Assembly (NCBI RefSeq): GCF_014218335.1 | Contig: NZ_AP023367.1 | Location: 4,521,501-4,585,500, forward strand | Reading direction: 5' to 3' | Length of the DNA stretch: 64,000 bases | Origin: Anaerocolumna cellulosilytica | GTDB lineage: Bacteria; Bacillota; Clostridia; Lachnospirales; Lachnospiraceae | Shown: piece by piece, positions 46,981 through 56,772 of the stretch | Numbering within the stretch: the first letter of the stretch is position 1 | Layout of the letters: every line of letters begins with the position of its first letter | The notes under the pieces: model-generated | The model's database searches: none | Seen by the model: only the letters and a program-made list of their open reading frames with translations | Told to the model about the DNA's origin: nothing | Translations under genes and position numbers: made by a program

Positions 46981-48808
46981 ATTAAGCCTATTTGGTATTC
47001 CAGACTTCTTTATAGAATGTGTACCAGAAAAAATAGAGTTCCTAAATTCCTTTCTAATAAATAAAATTGGTAGTATATCAACTATTAATATACTCCTAAT
47101 CTTTCCTTTAGATTCCAACTTTGATGATATAATATCTTCCCTTCATAACACTCTTAAACTGGTTGTAAATTTATATATATTCAGCAATAATGATTTAAAT
47201 ACTTGGGGCGGAATATGCTATGAGGGGAAAAAATATATTTTTGATTTAAATAAATACATGTTTAGTGACCCACCGTTTATGAGAGAGGCCTTCAGCATGG
47301 TTCCCTACTATTCACCGGGATACTTAAAAGAATTAAAGAATGAACCCGGCTATATTGTTGTTAAAAATAAAGATACCATTGGTCTAGAGGATTACAAAAG
47401 CAGATACATAAATCACAGCAACGGTAAAAAAGTAACCGTCTATGAAAAAAGTCAATATGCCCATAAAATACATGTGTTTGGTGATTCCAGGGCTTATGCA
47501 ATATTAACAGAAGATAAATATACCTTTTGCAGTTTATTACAAGGCAAGCTTGATAAGGATGCTTTATCTTATCAAGTAATTAACTATGGAATACCTGGTA
47601 AAGATATTGAAAGAATGGTCTTTCAAATAAAACACGCGGACATTAAAAAAGGTGATCTTGTGTTTCTAACTACGGGAACTCCTGATTTCCAAGGTAATAT
47701 ACCTTTAAATATTGAAGTCCGAATGGAATATTTAACTGAAATTCAGGAGCTCTGTAATAACTTAAATGTAAAGTTTGTTTATATGAATATGCCCACTTTA
47801 ATAGAAATAAAGAATCCAACCGAACTGGAACGAAGCATGCAGCAAGAGTTTCAAAGTATTCATTTTTCAGACTATAATCCTAAAGTCATTCACGAAATAA
47901 ACGAACTTACTAAATTTAGATGTATGGACTTAGGTATTATTTATTATGACTTTACAGAAAAATTCCAAAGACCTCATGATTATGGACATCTCTTTCTTAA
48001 TTTTCGCCACTATGGACCAAATGGGAATTTATTAATAGCTGACGAATTATATAAAGCTGTGCAATGGTTAACTGCAACAAAGAATCACCTTATAACTGAG
48101 GCAAAAACTCTAAAAGAAAGCAAAGACTCGGACTTTTTAACGAAACTGGAAGATATATTTGTTAACAGAGACTTAACGGCCTATATTGAAGACATTAAAA
48201 AATTCAAAGTTAATAAAGAAAACATCGGAGCTGTTCTTATGAACTGCAATCCTTTCACGAAAGGACATAGATTTTTAATTGATTATGCAGCAAGTAGAGT
48301 AGATCATCTATATATCTTTATCTTACAAGAAGAAAATGGTGATTTTTCCTTTGCAGATCGTTTTTGCTTGGCAAAACAAAACACTCTAGATTTGTCAAAT
48401 GTTACCATTTTGCCCACCGGTAAAGTTATGGGGTCAAAAATTTTCAATTCCGAGTATTTTAAAAAAAGCGAATTTCAGACTGGTGTAGTTGATTTAAGTA
48501 AAGATGTAATACTATTCGCTTCAAAGATTGCTCCTATCCTTAATATTACAAAACGCTTTATCGGTGAGGAACCAAATTGCAACGTCACACGTCAATTTAA
48601 TGAACAAATTATTGAACTATCACCCAAGTATAACGTTGAAGTTGAATGCATCCCACGTAAAAATACTACTAATGGTAAATCCGTTATAAGTGCATCCATT
48701 GTGAGAACATTATTAAAAGAACAGAAATATGATGAGCTGAAGGAGCATGTAACACCTATTACTTATGAATTTTTAAAAAAGAAATATTTTGCTGATTATA
48801 TTTCTTAG
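46877..48808 (+). CDS. Fusion of SGNH-like domain and citrate-lyase-ligase-like nucleotidyltransferase
   Basis: 643 aa. Residues 1-90 resemble a nucleotide/sugar-binding start (YLILGDNILGKKIYEL). Residues about 195-395 form an SGNH-hydrolase-like domain with GDSRAYA as the nucleophile block, a TGTPD segment, and a C-terminal HYGPNG. Residues about 450-640 match the C-terminal domain of citrate lyase ligase (CitC): GAVLMNCNPFTKGHRFL contains the HxGH-like nucleotidyltransferase motif, with SASIVR near the end. CitC attaches acetate to the thiol of a carrier-protein cofactor using ATP. Nothing else of a citrate lyase operon is nearby. The gene is divergent from loaP, so a role with the cluster is possible (for example acylating a free carrier protein) but unproven. 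Start is behind GGGGGG; see the overlapping upstream ORF. Confidence 0.8.
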   Translation: MIIVKYFNNFLEEISQTSQHYLILGDNILGKKIYELSLFGIPDFFIECVPEKIEFLNSFLINKIGSISTINILLIFPLDSNFDDIISSLHNTLKLVVNLYIFSNNDLNTWGGICYEGKKYIFDLNKYMFSDPPFMREAFSMVPYYSPGYLKELKNEPGYIVVKNKDTIGLEDYKSRYINHSNGKKVTVYEKSQYAHKIHVFGDSRAYAILTEDKYTFCSLLQGKLDKDALSYQVINYGIPGKDIERMVFQIKHADIKKGDLVFLTTGTPDFQGNIPLNIEVRMEYLTEIQELCNNLNVKFVYMNMPTLIEIKNPTELERSMQQEFQSIHFSDYNPKVIHEINELTKFRCMDLGIIYYDFTEKFQRPHDYGHLFLNFRHYGPNGNLLIADELYKAVQWLTATKNHLITEAKTLKESKDSDFLTKLEDIFVNRDLTAYIEDIKKFKVNKENIGAVLMNCNPFTKGHRFLIDYAASRVDHLYIFILQEENGDFSFADRFCLAKQNTLDLSNVTILPTGKVMGSKIFNSEYFKKSEFQTGVVDLSKDVILFASKIAPILNITKRFIGEEPNCNVTRQFNEQIIELSPKYNVEVECIPRKNTTNGKSVISASIVRTLLKEQKYDELKEHVTPITYEFLKKKYFADYIS

Positions 48809-48847
48809 AGAAGTATATAAAAACTCTCTGCCATAACTCATAATATA

Positions 48848-48894
48848 AATCAGAGGTAAGCAAGAGGCAGAAACTGTCTTACTTACCTCTGATT
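48848..48894. terminator. Strong inverted repeat between convergent genes
   Basis: AATCAGAGGTAAG (48848-48860) and CTTACCTCTGATT (48882-48894) are exact inverted copies; pairing extends four more bases with one mismatch. It sits between the ends of convergent genes. There is no clear U tract on either side, so termination efficiency is uncertain. Confidence 0.65.
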
Positions 48895-48985
48895 AGAAAT
48901 AGTGATAGGTGTTTGCGAAACAACCTTTTTATTGAATTAACGAATCAAAACCACTAAAATAAGGGCGCTTTGAACTATCACCTAT

Positions 48986-50239
48986 CTATCTTAAGTACTC
49001 CCCTCCGGGATATAAGGTTGAGGCATACAATCTCTTTACCTGCGGTATGGGGTTCCCAGATGGTACATCCTCAAGATTATACTCCGTTCCCGAATAGATG
49101 TATGCCCATTTATCATCATATACAATAGCATCCTCTATCCCCCTGCCGAATAAATCTCCATGTATGACGTAACCATCCTGTGAAAAGGATACTATTTCTT
49201 CCATTTTTCCGTTATACAAAGTCGGCATTACACCGCCTCCTCTGCGGTAGGCAAGGATATAATCCTTTCCTTCTCCATTCCAGTTTCGATAAGTATCTAC
49301 AATGGTCAGCCAACCCTTTGTTTTCCTGTCTTCTTTCCAAAGCTCTTTTCCGTCACAGTCAATTAAGAACATTCCGTCTCTACCGTCCCATTGACCTTTA
49401 TAGCCATCACCTCTTACAATTCTGTCAAGCCCTGCTATCTGAAGTCCCGGCAGGTCTTCACAGAATCTACCCAGTGCTATATGCTGTGATTCAATAGAAC
49501 CAGTATAACGCCAAAGCTCTTTTCCATCTCTGTCATAGAGGCAGGTTACGCTTCCACCTACAGCAAACTCCGGTAATCCATCACCATTCACATCCCCTAC
49601 CCAGAGGCAGTCAGCATGGTCATCTAAATCTTTACAGGACCAGAGAACTTCTCCTTGATGATTTAATAAGTCATAACCTGCCATAATTTCATCAAAGCCA
49701 TCTCCGTTTATATCGTAAACCCATGGATAATGCCCTAAGTTACCGGAATGTTTCCACAGCTGTTTGAAATTATTATCCATAACCCACATATTCTCATAGC
49801 GGTCTTTTAATATAATATCCGTTGCTCTTTCATTGCCGGATACATTGGCAATTACTATACAATCATGGGCATTCTCACCCGGAAGTTCATAGGATTTTTT
49901 TACTTCTCCTGTTTTACCGTCAAGAATCAGAAAACGCTTATCCATGACGCAGAGGACTTCCAGACAGCCATCTCCATCAATATCATATACCTGAGCCGGA
50001 AAGTCAGAGCCAAATCCACCTGGTTTATCGGTTAATTCCCCCTTCTGCCATAACTGTTCCCCTAAGAGGCTATAGGCAGTAATGCAGGTGACCTGGTGAG
50101 GTACATAGCGGTCATCAATATTACCATCTGCCTGTACGATAAGTAATTCCATTCTACCGTCACCGTTAATATCTCCTAGCAGGGCTTTTCCCTTTCCTCC
50201 GCTTTCTATATTAATCTTTCCTAATAAATAGGGATCCAT
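48986..50239 (-). CDS. Cytoplasmic FG-GAP/VCBS-type beta-propeller protein, related to rhamnogalacturonan lyases
   Basis: 417 aa, no signal peptide, ATG behind AGGAG. At least four calcium-loop repeats of the type D-x-[ND]-G-D-G are visible (GDINGDGRMELL, YDIDGDGCLEVL, YDINGDGFDEIM, GDVNGDGLPEFA), which build a propeller as in PL11-like lyases. It lacks the N-terminal domain and several conserved blocks of the PL11 enzymes next door, so the activity is unclear. It is the last gene of the pectin-fragment operon, 77 bp after the lyase gene, and probably acts on imported oligosaccharides. Confidence 0.8.
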   Translation of the reverse strand: MDPYLLGKINIESGGKGKALLGDINGDGRMELLIVQADGNIDDRYVPHQVTCITAYSLLGEQLWQKGELTDKPGGFGSDFPAQVYDIDGDGCLEVLCVMDKRFLILDGKTGEVKKSYELPGENAHDCIVIANVSGNERATDIILKDRYENMWVMDNNFKQLWKHSGNLGHYPWVYDINGDGFDEIMAGYDLLNHQGEVLWSCKDLDDHADCLWVGDVNGDGLPEFAVGGSVTCLYDRDGKELWRYTGSIESQHIALGRFCEDLPGLQIAGLDRIVRGDGYKGQWDGRDGMFLIDCDGKELWKEDRKTKGWLTIVDTYRNWNGEGKDYILAYRRGGGVMPTLYNGKMEEIVSFSQDGYVIHGDLFGRGIEDAIVYDDKWAYIYSGTEYNLEDVPSGNPIPQVKRLYASTLYPGGEYLR

Positions 50240-50316
50240 TTTATTCTCCTTATACTAACTCGTTTCTATAATTTCTATTTAAGGTGTCCTATCATATAGG
50301 TACATTATTAATTGAT

Positions 50317-52743
50317 TTATGCAAGATAAGGTAATACATATTTCCATTCCATATCACTTGCATAATAAAATTTGGTATAACAGGGCTGATTATAACAATT
50401 ATTCTGCCATGCAATTCCGGTACGGTACTGGATATCATGCATTAGTGTAAACAATTTATGCTCCGTTACTTCTGCATTTATGAAGATACGAATAGCACTG
50501 TTATCTGCTTTGCGCAGCAGTAATTCTTCTCTGAAATCTCCAAATATATCAGCGACTAAACAAGGATTTCCTTTTGTACCATTATTCGTAGCCATTCCTT
50601 CTGGTTTTAACATAATTCCATGGGTATTATCCTGAATGGTTCCGCTGTGATTACCAAAGATATCATTGCTGTCTAAAATCTGCGTACTCATATCCCCTGC
50701 CCATCGAATACTCTGATTTGTCCCCAGTAGCTTATCAGGCAGCAGCTCTCCGGTACAAGAATAAACCTCTTTTACCCAGACCTGCAACCCTCTTACCTTT
50801 GGATTAATGTCACCAATCATACACCTTCCCAAATCAGTTTCTGCATATTCCCCAAAGAATACCTCTCCGGTTTCTGCATCCCTTAAAGCATATCCATAGG
50901 GGGCGGCCTTAGCACCTTCAAAAACATTAAATATCTCAAGTCCCGGGCGATCCGGATCTATACACGCAACATGCATGGCATCACCATGGCCGAATTTAGC
51001 ATAGGTTCCATCCGGAAGATATCCGTAGCTGCTGTAGAGAACAGTGCCGTCATGGTCTATAACTGCTCCGCCATATATAATTTCCTGAAAACCATCCCCA
51101 TCAACGTCAGCAGTGGAAAGACTGTGATTTCCCTGTCCTGCAAGTATTCCATATACTGGGTCAGTACCAATATCACCATGCGGATTATTTGCAAACGGAT
51201 TACTCATAGGAACAAAACCAGAATCTACAATAAAGTGTTCCTTAAAGGTATTATCAAAGAACTCATAAGCTGCAATGCAGGCTCTGGTATAATATCCTCT
51301 ACATATAATTAGATATGGGCGTTCTCCATCAAGATATGCAACACCGGATAAAAAGCGGTCAGAGCGGTTACAAGGTTCTATACGATTCATAGAATAATCT
51401 CCCCACATTAACCCGTCATCAACTCTTTCAAAAGGGAACTGTATCGTTTCTATTTCCTCACCTGCTCCAGAAAACATAGTTAAATATTCTGGGCCTGTCA
51501 TAATAAAGCCTTCAAATTCATCCATTTTATTTTTACTGCTTCTGCTTGGTGCATATACCGTGATAAAATAATCTGTTAGCTTTTCAGCATCTTCTGTACT
51601 TAAGGGATAATTGTATGTTGGCGGTATTCCAAAACACTCTTCTAAAGTCTTTGGCCATCTTCCTGCAATTACTTCTGGATGGTTATGCCATTCTGTAAAC
51701 ATTCGAATAAGATGTTTTTTATAGTCTTTTGCAGAATAAACATAATTATCCTCATGGGTATAGCCGTCTGCAACATCCTTAGATGGCATTGTTATTAATT
51801 TCTCAGATTTTATACTGCCATCCGTATTGTAAGTTGTTATTTTAGTTCCGGGAGCTGTTTTTACTGCCATTTCTGCACGCCCGTCATTATTAAAATCGTA
51901 AACCATAAACTGGGTATAATGTGCTCCCGCTCTGATATTCACGCCCATATCAAGTCGCCATAAAAGCTGTCCGCTTAATTTATAGCAGTCAATATAACAC
52001 TTTCCGGTATATCCTCTAATGGAAACATCATGAGAATTACTGGGATCCCATTTCACAAAGTACTCATACTCGCCATCTCCATCTATGTCACCTACACTCA
52101 TATCATTTGCATTGTAGGTATATGTTTCTCCAGCAGGTGTGATTCCCCCTTCTGGTATTTGTAACGGTATATCAATGTAATTTTCCCCAGACTTCCAAGG
52201 TTTTATTTCCTTAGAAGGGCAGTCTTCTACACCCTCTTTTAAGGCAGCAACCGAATATCCATCCTCTGCCGTACCATTCCTATCCAGATAGTTTGTACTG
52301 TTTGTAACTACAGAAAGCTTCACTCCGTTTTTATAAACTACATAGTCAGTTCCTGTCATACCGGTAGCATTGTACCCTGAAACTTCTTCTAAAAACATTC
52401 TCCAAGTAAGGAAGTTGCCTTCTTCTTTTCTTATAACGACTAAACCTCTGGACAGTTTTTCTAATTGTTCTTTAAATACTTTTTTTACAGAAGTTTTAAG
52501 GACATTACTTTGACTTTCTTCTACGTTATTCTTTACAGATACAATTTTTAAATAATGGGGTACATGGGTTGCTTTTCTTACGCAGAAGGTCGGTGCCAAA
52601 ACCTCCCCGATGCATTTATATTTCATAGTGGGAGTATCTTTATCAGCCCAATAAATCCGGTAGCTATCGGCTCCTTCTAAAATATCCCAGGAAATTTCTA
52701 TAAAATCTTCCTCTACTTTTATTGCTTTTAATCCGGTTATCAT
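50317..52743 (-). CDS. Cytoplasmic rhamnogalacturonan lyase, family PL11 (YesX-like)
   Basis: 808 aa, no signal peptide. Residues 1-90 form a fibronectin III-like domain; the PL11 start LEKLSRGLVVI follows, then a second Ig-like part, then the beta-propeller with GDIDGDGEYEYFVKWDPSN, NIRAGAHYTQFMVYDFNNDG and GQGNHSLSTADVDGDG, ending with DIQYRTGIAWQNN and NQPCYTKF. These blocks are shared with the secreted lyase at 60.3 kb, so both belong to one family. This copy has an insertion of about 150 residues after KTAPGTK (about 300-450). It would split rhamnose-galacturonate backbones of imported fragments by beta-elimination. Start behind AGGAGG. Probably co-transcribed with the ABC importer. Confidence 0.92.
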   Translation of the reverse strand: MITGLKAIKVEEDFIEISWDILEGADSYRIYWADKDTPTMKYKCIGEVLAPTFCVRKATHVPHYLKIVSVKNNVEESQSNVLKTSVKKVFKEQLEKLSRGLVVIRKEEGNFLTWRMFLEEVSGYNATGMTGTDYVVYKNGVKLSVVTNSTNYLDRNGTAEDGYSVAALKEGVEDCPSKEIKPWKSGENYIDIPLQIPEGGITPAGETYTYNANDMSVGDIDGDGEYEYFVKWDPSNSHDVSIRGYTGKCYIDCYKLSGQLLWRLDMGVNIRAGAHYTQFMVYDFNNDGRAEMAVKTAPGTKITTYNTDGSIKSEKLITMPSKDVADGYTHEDNYVYSAKDYKKHLIRMFTEWHNHPEVIAGRWPKTLEECFGIPPTYNYPLSTEDAEKLTDYFITVYAPSRSSKNKMDEFEGFIMTGPEYLTMFSGAGEEIETIQFPFERVDDGLMWGDYSMNRIEPCNRSDRFLSGVAYLDGERPYLIICRGYYTRACIAAYEFFDNTFKEHFIVDSGFVPMSNPFANNPHGDIGTDPVYGILAGQGNHSLSTADVDGDGFQEIIYGGAVIDHDGTVLYSSYGYLPDGTYAKFGHGDAMHVACIDPDRPGLEIFNVFEGAKAAPYGYALRDAETGEVFFGEYAETDLGRCMIGDINPKVRGLQVWVKEVYSCTGELLPDKLLGTNQSIRWAGDMSTQILDSNDIFGNHSGTIQDNTHGIMLKPEGMATNNGTKGNPCLVADIFGDFREELLLRKADNSAIRIFINAEVTEHKLFTLMHDIQYRTGIAWQNNCYNQPCYTKFYYASDMEWKYVLPYLA

Positions 52744-52845
52744 ATGATTACCCTCCTTATATATTCAATATCCCCAACGCAAAACAGTCTGCCTGCCCGC
52801 AACGGCATTTATTTTCCCATAAATTTGCTTATTAGATAATAAAAT

Positions 52846-52898
52846 CAGGGCCAAAAAACGCACCGCCTGAAACGACTGGGTTACGTTTTTCAGCCCTG
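52846..52898 (-). terminator. Stem-loop after the binding-protein gene
   Basis: On the transcribed strand, CAGGGCUGAAAAACG (52898-52884) pairs over its whole 15 bp, two of them wobbles, with CGUUUUUUGGCCCUG (52860-52846). The sequence AUUUUAUUAU follows. It may be a partial terminator or an RNA-processing stem that leaves more of the binding-protein mRNA than of the downstream lyase mRNA, a common arrangement in importer operons. Confidence 0.7.
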
Positions 52899-52925
52899 AA
52901 CTGGTACGGATATTTCCGTTACAAA

Positions 52926-54491
52926 TTAGTTAGCTGTATATTGTGCATTTACTTCCTCAATTACACTGGCACCACCTAAGTCTAACCATTGCTGCCATGC
53001 TTTTTTAAGACCTGCTTCATCAATTTCACCACAGATAAACTGTGTTCTGGTATCCATTAATAACTGATCTAATGTTGCTCCGCTTAAAGAGTAAGTCGCA
53101 GAGTTTACCAGATAAGCACTTGCAGGATTAAATACTGCCTTATCAATGTTTGCCTGCTTCACTGCTTCTTCCAAAATATTTCTTTCTGTTTTAGCAATCG
53201 ATACTTTAGTTGGTTTCATATTAGGGATAGATGCTACCGTCTGGTTTAATGCTGCATAAGCTTTAGATGCTACAGCATCTTCTGCATCAAGGTCAACTAA
53301 ATTGCCGTCTTCACCGATTTCCCAATGAATTCCTTCTAATCCATAAGAAGACAATATCATCATGTCATCATCACACATTTTGTCTAAATAATTTAAGCAA
53401 GCTGCCACTTTTTCTTCTGTGTCTGCTGCCTTGGTAATTACGAAGAAACCATTGTAACCGGAAGTTGCTAGTGTTCTATTGTTAATAGAACCTACTAAGT
53501 TCATAGACGCTGGCTGGCTGGCATCAACTACTGACGGTACATTGTTATTTACAAAGTAATCCCAGATTCTTCTGGAACCGTCCAGTACGTCGATAAACAT
53601 ACCACATTCTCCATTTTTAACACTGTCCTGCCAAGTTGCTGTATCTCTAACTGCCCAGTCCTTGTACACTAAACCGTCATCATACATCTTTTTCAACCAT
53701 TTTGCAGCTTCTAAGTATTCTTCTGTCTGATGAACCGGTACTAACTTTCCATCCTGTTCAACCCAGCCGTTACCTACACCAAACCAAGTCTGGATAATAT
53801 CAAAAGGTCCCGTGTATTTACTTAATGCCAGACCGTATGTATCATTCTTACCATTACCGTCAGGATCATTGTATGTAAAGGCATACATCATGTTATACAC
53901 ATCTTCAATTGTTTTAGGTTCTTCTAATCCTAATTTTTCAGCCCAGTCTGCACGATATCCCATACCGTTACGTCCGATATCTCTTGCTCTGTATATACCA
54001 ATTAACTGTCCATTAACGGTAAGACTCTTGTTAACATTTTCATTTGCCTGCGAAAGATTCGGATACTTTTCTGCATCAAACATAAATTCATTCAAATCCC
54101 AGAAAGCACCTGCTTCTGCGGCACCAGTAATAGCAGCAGTCATATTTCCAACAGCAATAATCATAGGCATATCATTTGCAGAGGCTAAGGTTAAGCTTAA
54201 TTTATCTTCGTAGTTATCACTAGGAACCCAACTAAAGTTAACTTTTGTATTTGTATAGTCTTCCATTTTTTTGATAACATCCTCTGAATGTTCACCAGAT
54301 ACAGGACTTCCTTCAAAGTCAAATGTCATCATGGATATGGTTGGTCTTTCTGCCGCACCCTCTGTTCCAGGCGTATTTGTTTCTTTTCCCCCATTGTTGC
54401 TTGATGTGTTACCGCAACCTGCAAGACTTCCAGCCGCCATTGCAGTAACTAAGAATAAGGCCAGTGCTTTTTTTACACTCCTTCTTTTCAT
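52926..54491 (-). CDS. Sugar ABC importer, substrate-binding lipoprotein (LplA/YtcQ type)
   Basis: 521 aa. Lipoprotein signal peptide with lipobox LAGC (Cys near 26) and a Ser/Asn/Gly-rich linker, then a family 1 extracellular binding domain of the large LplA/YesO class (MMTFDFEGSPVSGEH near 53; NDPDGNGKNDTYGLAL near 205). Start ATG follows AAGGAGG. It is the first part of a three-gene importer whose permeases lie just upstream in the operon, and the surrounding lyases point to unsaturated rhamnogalacturonan oligosaccharides as cargo. No ATPase gene is present; such importers usually share an MsmX-like ATPase encoded elsewhere. Confidence 0.94.
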   Translation of the reverse strand: MKRRSVKKALALFLVTAMAAGSLAGCGNTSSNNGGKETNTPGTEGAAERPTISMMTFDFEGSPVSGEHSEDVIKKMEDYTNTKVNFSWVPSDNYEDKLSLTLASANDMPMIIAVGNMTAAITGAAEAGAFWDLNEFMFDAEKYPNLSQANENVNKSLTVNGQLIGIYRARDIGRNGMGYRADWAEKLGLEEPKTIEDVYNMMYAFTYNDPDGNGKNDTYGLALSKYTGPFDIIQTWFGVGNGWVEQDGKLVPVHQTEEYLEAAKWLKKMYDDGLVYKDWAVRDTATWQDSVKNGECGMFIDVLDGSRRIWDYFVNNNVPSVVDASQPASMNLVGSINNRTLATSGYNGFFVITKAADTEEKVAACLNYLDKMCDDDMMILSSYGLEGIHWEIGEDGNLVDLDAEDAVASKAYAALNQTVASIPNMKPTKVSIAKTERNILEEAVKQANIDKAVFNPASAYLVNSATYSLSGATLDQLLMDTRTQFICGEIDEAGLKKAWQQWLDLGGASVIEEVNAQYTAN

Positions 54492-54540
54492 AAATACAAT
54501 CCTCCTTAAATGTAAGTGTTATTATTTATCAGTAAATGGT

Positions 54541-55443
54541 TTAGCCTTTAACGGCACCAACCATTACACCCTTAGTAAAAAATTTCTGTACAAAAGGATA
54601 TACAGCTAAAATCGGAATCGTTGCTACCACAGTAGCTGCCATCTTAACCGCTTTATCCGGTGGCGTACCCAAAATATCAAAATCAAACATATCCGTCTGA
54701 ATTCCGCCTGCTAGTAAAACAATTCGGCGAAGTACAATCTGAACTGTTTCTTTTTTAGGGTCCTGCAGATAAATCATAGCGCTAAAGTAATCATTCCAAT
54801 GTCCTACTGCATAGAACAGAGAAATAGATGCCAATACCGGTTTTGACAATGGTAAAATAATCTTAACAAAGATACCAAGGTCGTTACTTCCGTCAATTCT
54901 AGCGGCTTCTTTCAGCTCTGCCGGTATCTCCTGGAAGAAGTTTTTAATAATAATCATATTAAATGGGCTAACTGCTCCTAATAGTATTAAGGACCAGAAG
55001 CTGTTATACAATCCTAGATTTTTTACTACTAAGAAAGTAGGAATCATACCACCCGAGAATAACATGGTGACAATAACCAGATTGAGTACTACATTTCTTC
55101 CCTTAAAATCTTTTTGAGATAACGGATACGCAAAGGTAGTAGTAAAAAACATATTGGTAATGGTACCTACCACTGTCAGGAAGATAGAATTCTTAAGACC
55201 TCTAAAAATTTCTCCTGTACGTGTAATATAATTGTATGCGTTTAAGGATACCTCTGTTGGTATGATAAAAAAGGCCTTTTCCGTTAATTCCTTTTCTGTA
55301 GCAAAGGAACCTGCAATAATGTATAAAAAAGGTAACAGTGTTATTAGTCCAACCAGACCTACTATAACATAAATTGCTATTTGTACTGCTCTGTCAGCGG
55401 GGCTTGATTTAATCTTATTTTTATGCGCTTTCTTGAGTTTCAT
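54541..55443 (-). CDS. Sugar ABC importer permease (LplC/YtcP type)
   Basis: 300 aa, about six membrane helices beginning with IAIYVIVGLVGLITLLPFLY. The ATPase-contact EAA loop reads AARIDGSNDLGIFVKIILP near residue 185. The C-terminus QKFFTKGVMVGAVKG is typical of this permease class. It is separated by only 24 bp from the partner permease and 49 bp from the binding protein. Confidence 0.94.
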   Translation of the reverse strand: MKLKKAHKNKIKSSPADRAVQIAIYVIVGLVGLITLLPFLYIIAGSFATEKELTEKAFFIIPTEVSLNAYNYITRTGEIFRGLKNSIFLTVVGTITNMFFTTTFAYPLSQKDFKGRNVVLNLVIVTMLFSGGMIPTFLVVKNLGLYNSFWSLILLGAVSPFNMIIIKNFFQEIPAELKEAARIDGSNDLGIFVKIILPLSKPVLASISLFYAVGHWNDYFSAMIYLQDPKKETVQIVLRRIVLLAGGIQTDMFDFDILGTPPDKAVKMAATVVATIPILAVYPFVQKFFTKGVMVGAVKG

Positions 55444-55467
55444 TTATAAATTCTCCTTTCAATTCCC

Positions 55468-56424
55468 TTAATAAATACCGGACTCTCCAGCCTTCTTGGC
55501 AATCTTATTGGAACCTAAAACCATAATCATTCCAACTACGGATTTAAATAAACCTGCTGCCGTACTGTACGAATACTGAGCATTGGTTATACCTTTTTGA
55601 TAGATGTAAGTATCGAAAACCTCTGCTGTGGACATATTCAGAGAATTGCGCATTAAGAATATCTGCTCATAGCCTGTATTTAAAATAGAACCTACACGAA
55701 GAATTAACATAATAATAATGGTCGCCTTAATTGCAGGTAAGGTAATATGCCACATCAACCTCCAACGATTTGCACCATCTACTCTTGCAGCCTCATAAAG
55801 CTCCATATCTACGCCTGATAATGCGGCCAGGAAGATAATTGTTCCGTATCCTGTTTCTTTCCATATACTCTGTCCGATGATTAATCCTCTAAAGTAGGAG
55901 GGTGATCCAAGAATATTAATGGTGTCTCCTGATATCTGTTTGATAATCATATTAACGATACCGTCATTTATATTAAATAACTGGTATGTCAAACTGGCAA
56001 TAATAACCCAGGATATGAAATGGGGTATGTATATAAAGGTTTGTATGGTTCTTTTATAATTCTGATGCTTAATTTCATTTAACAATAACGCCAATATAAT
56101 CGGTGCTGGGAAATAGAATACCAGGCTTAATAATGAAATTGACAAGGTGTTTCTTAACAGCATCCAGAAATCTGCTCCTGTGAAGAAGTTTTTAAAATGC
56201 GTAAGTCCTACAAAAGGGCTTCCTTTGATTCCTAAAAAAGGACTATATTTCTGAAATGCAATTATAATTCCGCCCATTGGCATATAGCGGAAGATTAAGA
56301 AATAAAGTGCACCAGGCAAAAGCATTAAGTAAAGCCATTTGTGCTGTTTGAGGTATTTCAAAAAACCACCTGATTTTTTGCTACTGACAGGTTTGTTCTT
56401 CGAATAAGATAAACTTTTTCCCAT
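55468..56424 (-). CDS. Sugar ABC importer permease (LplB/YteP type)
   Basis: About 318 aa. The ATG at 56424 (MGKSLSYSKN) has AGGAG seven bases upstream; an ATG twelve codons earlier lacks one. Long N-terminal segment, then six helices starting at KWLYLMLLPGALYFLIF. EAA loop AARVDGANRWRLMWHITLP near residue 215. First gene of the leftward importer-lyase operon, behind a 350-bp regulatory gap. Confidence 0.93.
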   Translation of the reverse strand: MGKSLSYSKNKPVSSKKSGGFLKYLKQHKWLYLMLLPGALYFLIFRYMPMGGIIIAFQKYSPFLGIKGSPFVGLTHFKNFFTGADFWMLLRNTLSISLLSLVFYFPAPIILALLLNEIKHQNYKRTIQTFIYIPHFISWVIIASLTYQLFNINDGIVNMIIKQISGDTINILGSPSYFRGLIIGQSIWKETGYGTIIFLAALSGVDMELYEAARVDGANRWRLMWHITLPAIKATIIIMLILRVGSILNTGYEQIFLMRNSLNMSTAEVFDTYIYQKGITNAQYSYSTAAGLFKSVVGMIMVLGSNKIAKKAGESGIY

Positions 56425-56772
56425 TGGTAAATCTCCTATCTTAAAATTAGTGTGGAACATTAAGTTAATCCTATCTTACTAGGGATGTTGTCATAACGTC
56501 AATAATCATAATATCTACATCGATTTTCATTGTGCATATTATCCAAAACATTTCAATGCATCTATACAATTTAAACATAGGATAATCATTTTTTTGCCTG
56601 ATTACACACAAAAAAATAAAATGATTATATGTGCAATACACCGTAATTGTGCACTATACATATAACCATTTCATAGTAATCAGTCTATATAGTAAAACAT
56701 AACAACTAACACAAAACACAACTCGTCATAATAATCATTGCTGTCTAAAAATAAGAATATCCTTTGTGTACT
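56425..56772. promoter_or_regulatory. Importer operon control region with repeated ATAATCATT motifs
   Basis: This gap holds four copies of ATAATCAT(T/A) or its complement: 56501-56510, 56582-56590, 56620-56628 and 56731-56739. It also has several TGTGCA-type words, including gtgcaat and attgtgcac flanking acaccgta near 56631-56654. The same nine-base motif recurs twice in the divergent control region at 59.2 kb, so it is a candidate operator of the AraC-type regulator. A weak promoter candidate for the importer operon is TTGACG-N18-TAAGAT reading left near 56475-56505. Confidence 0.45.

Noticed and set aside
48901-48985. Second inverted repeat (gataggtg / cacctatc) after the SGNH-ligase gene
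   Set aside because: Arms are short and about 65 bp apart; the stronger stem at 48848-48894 already explains the convergent gene ends.
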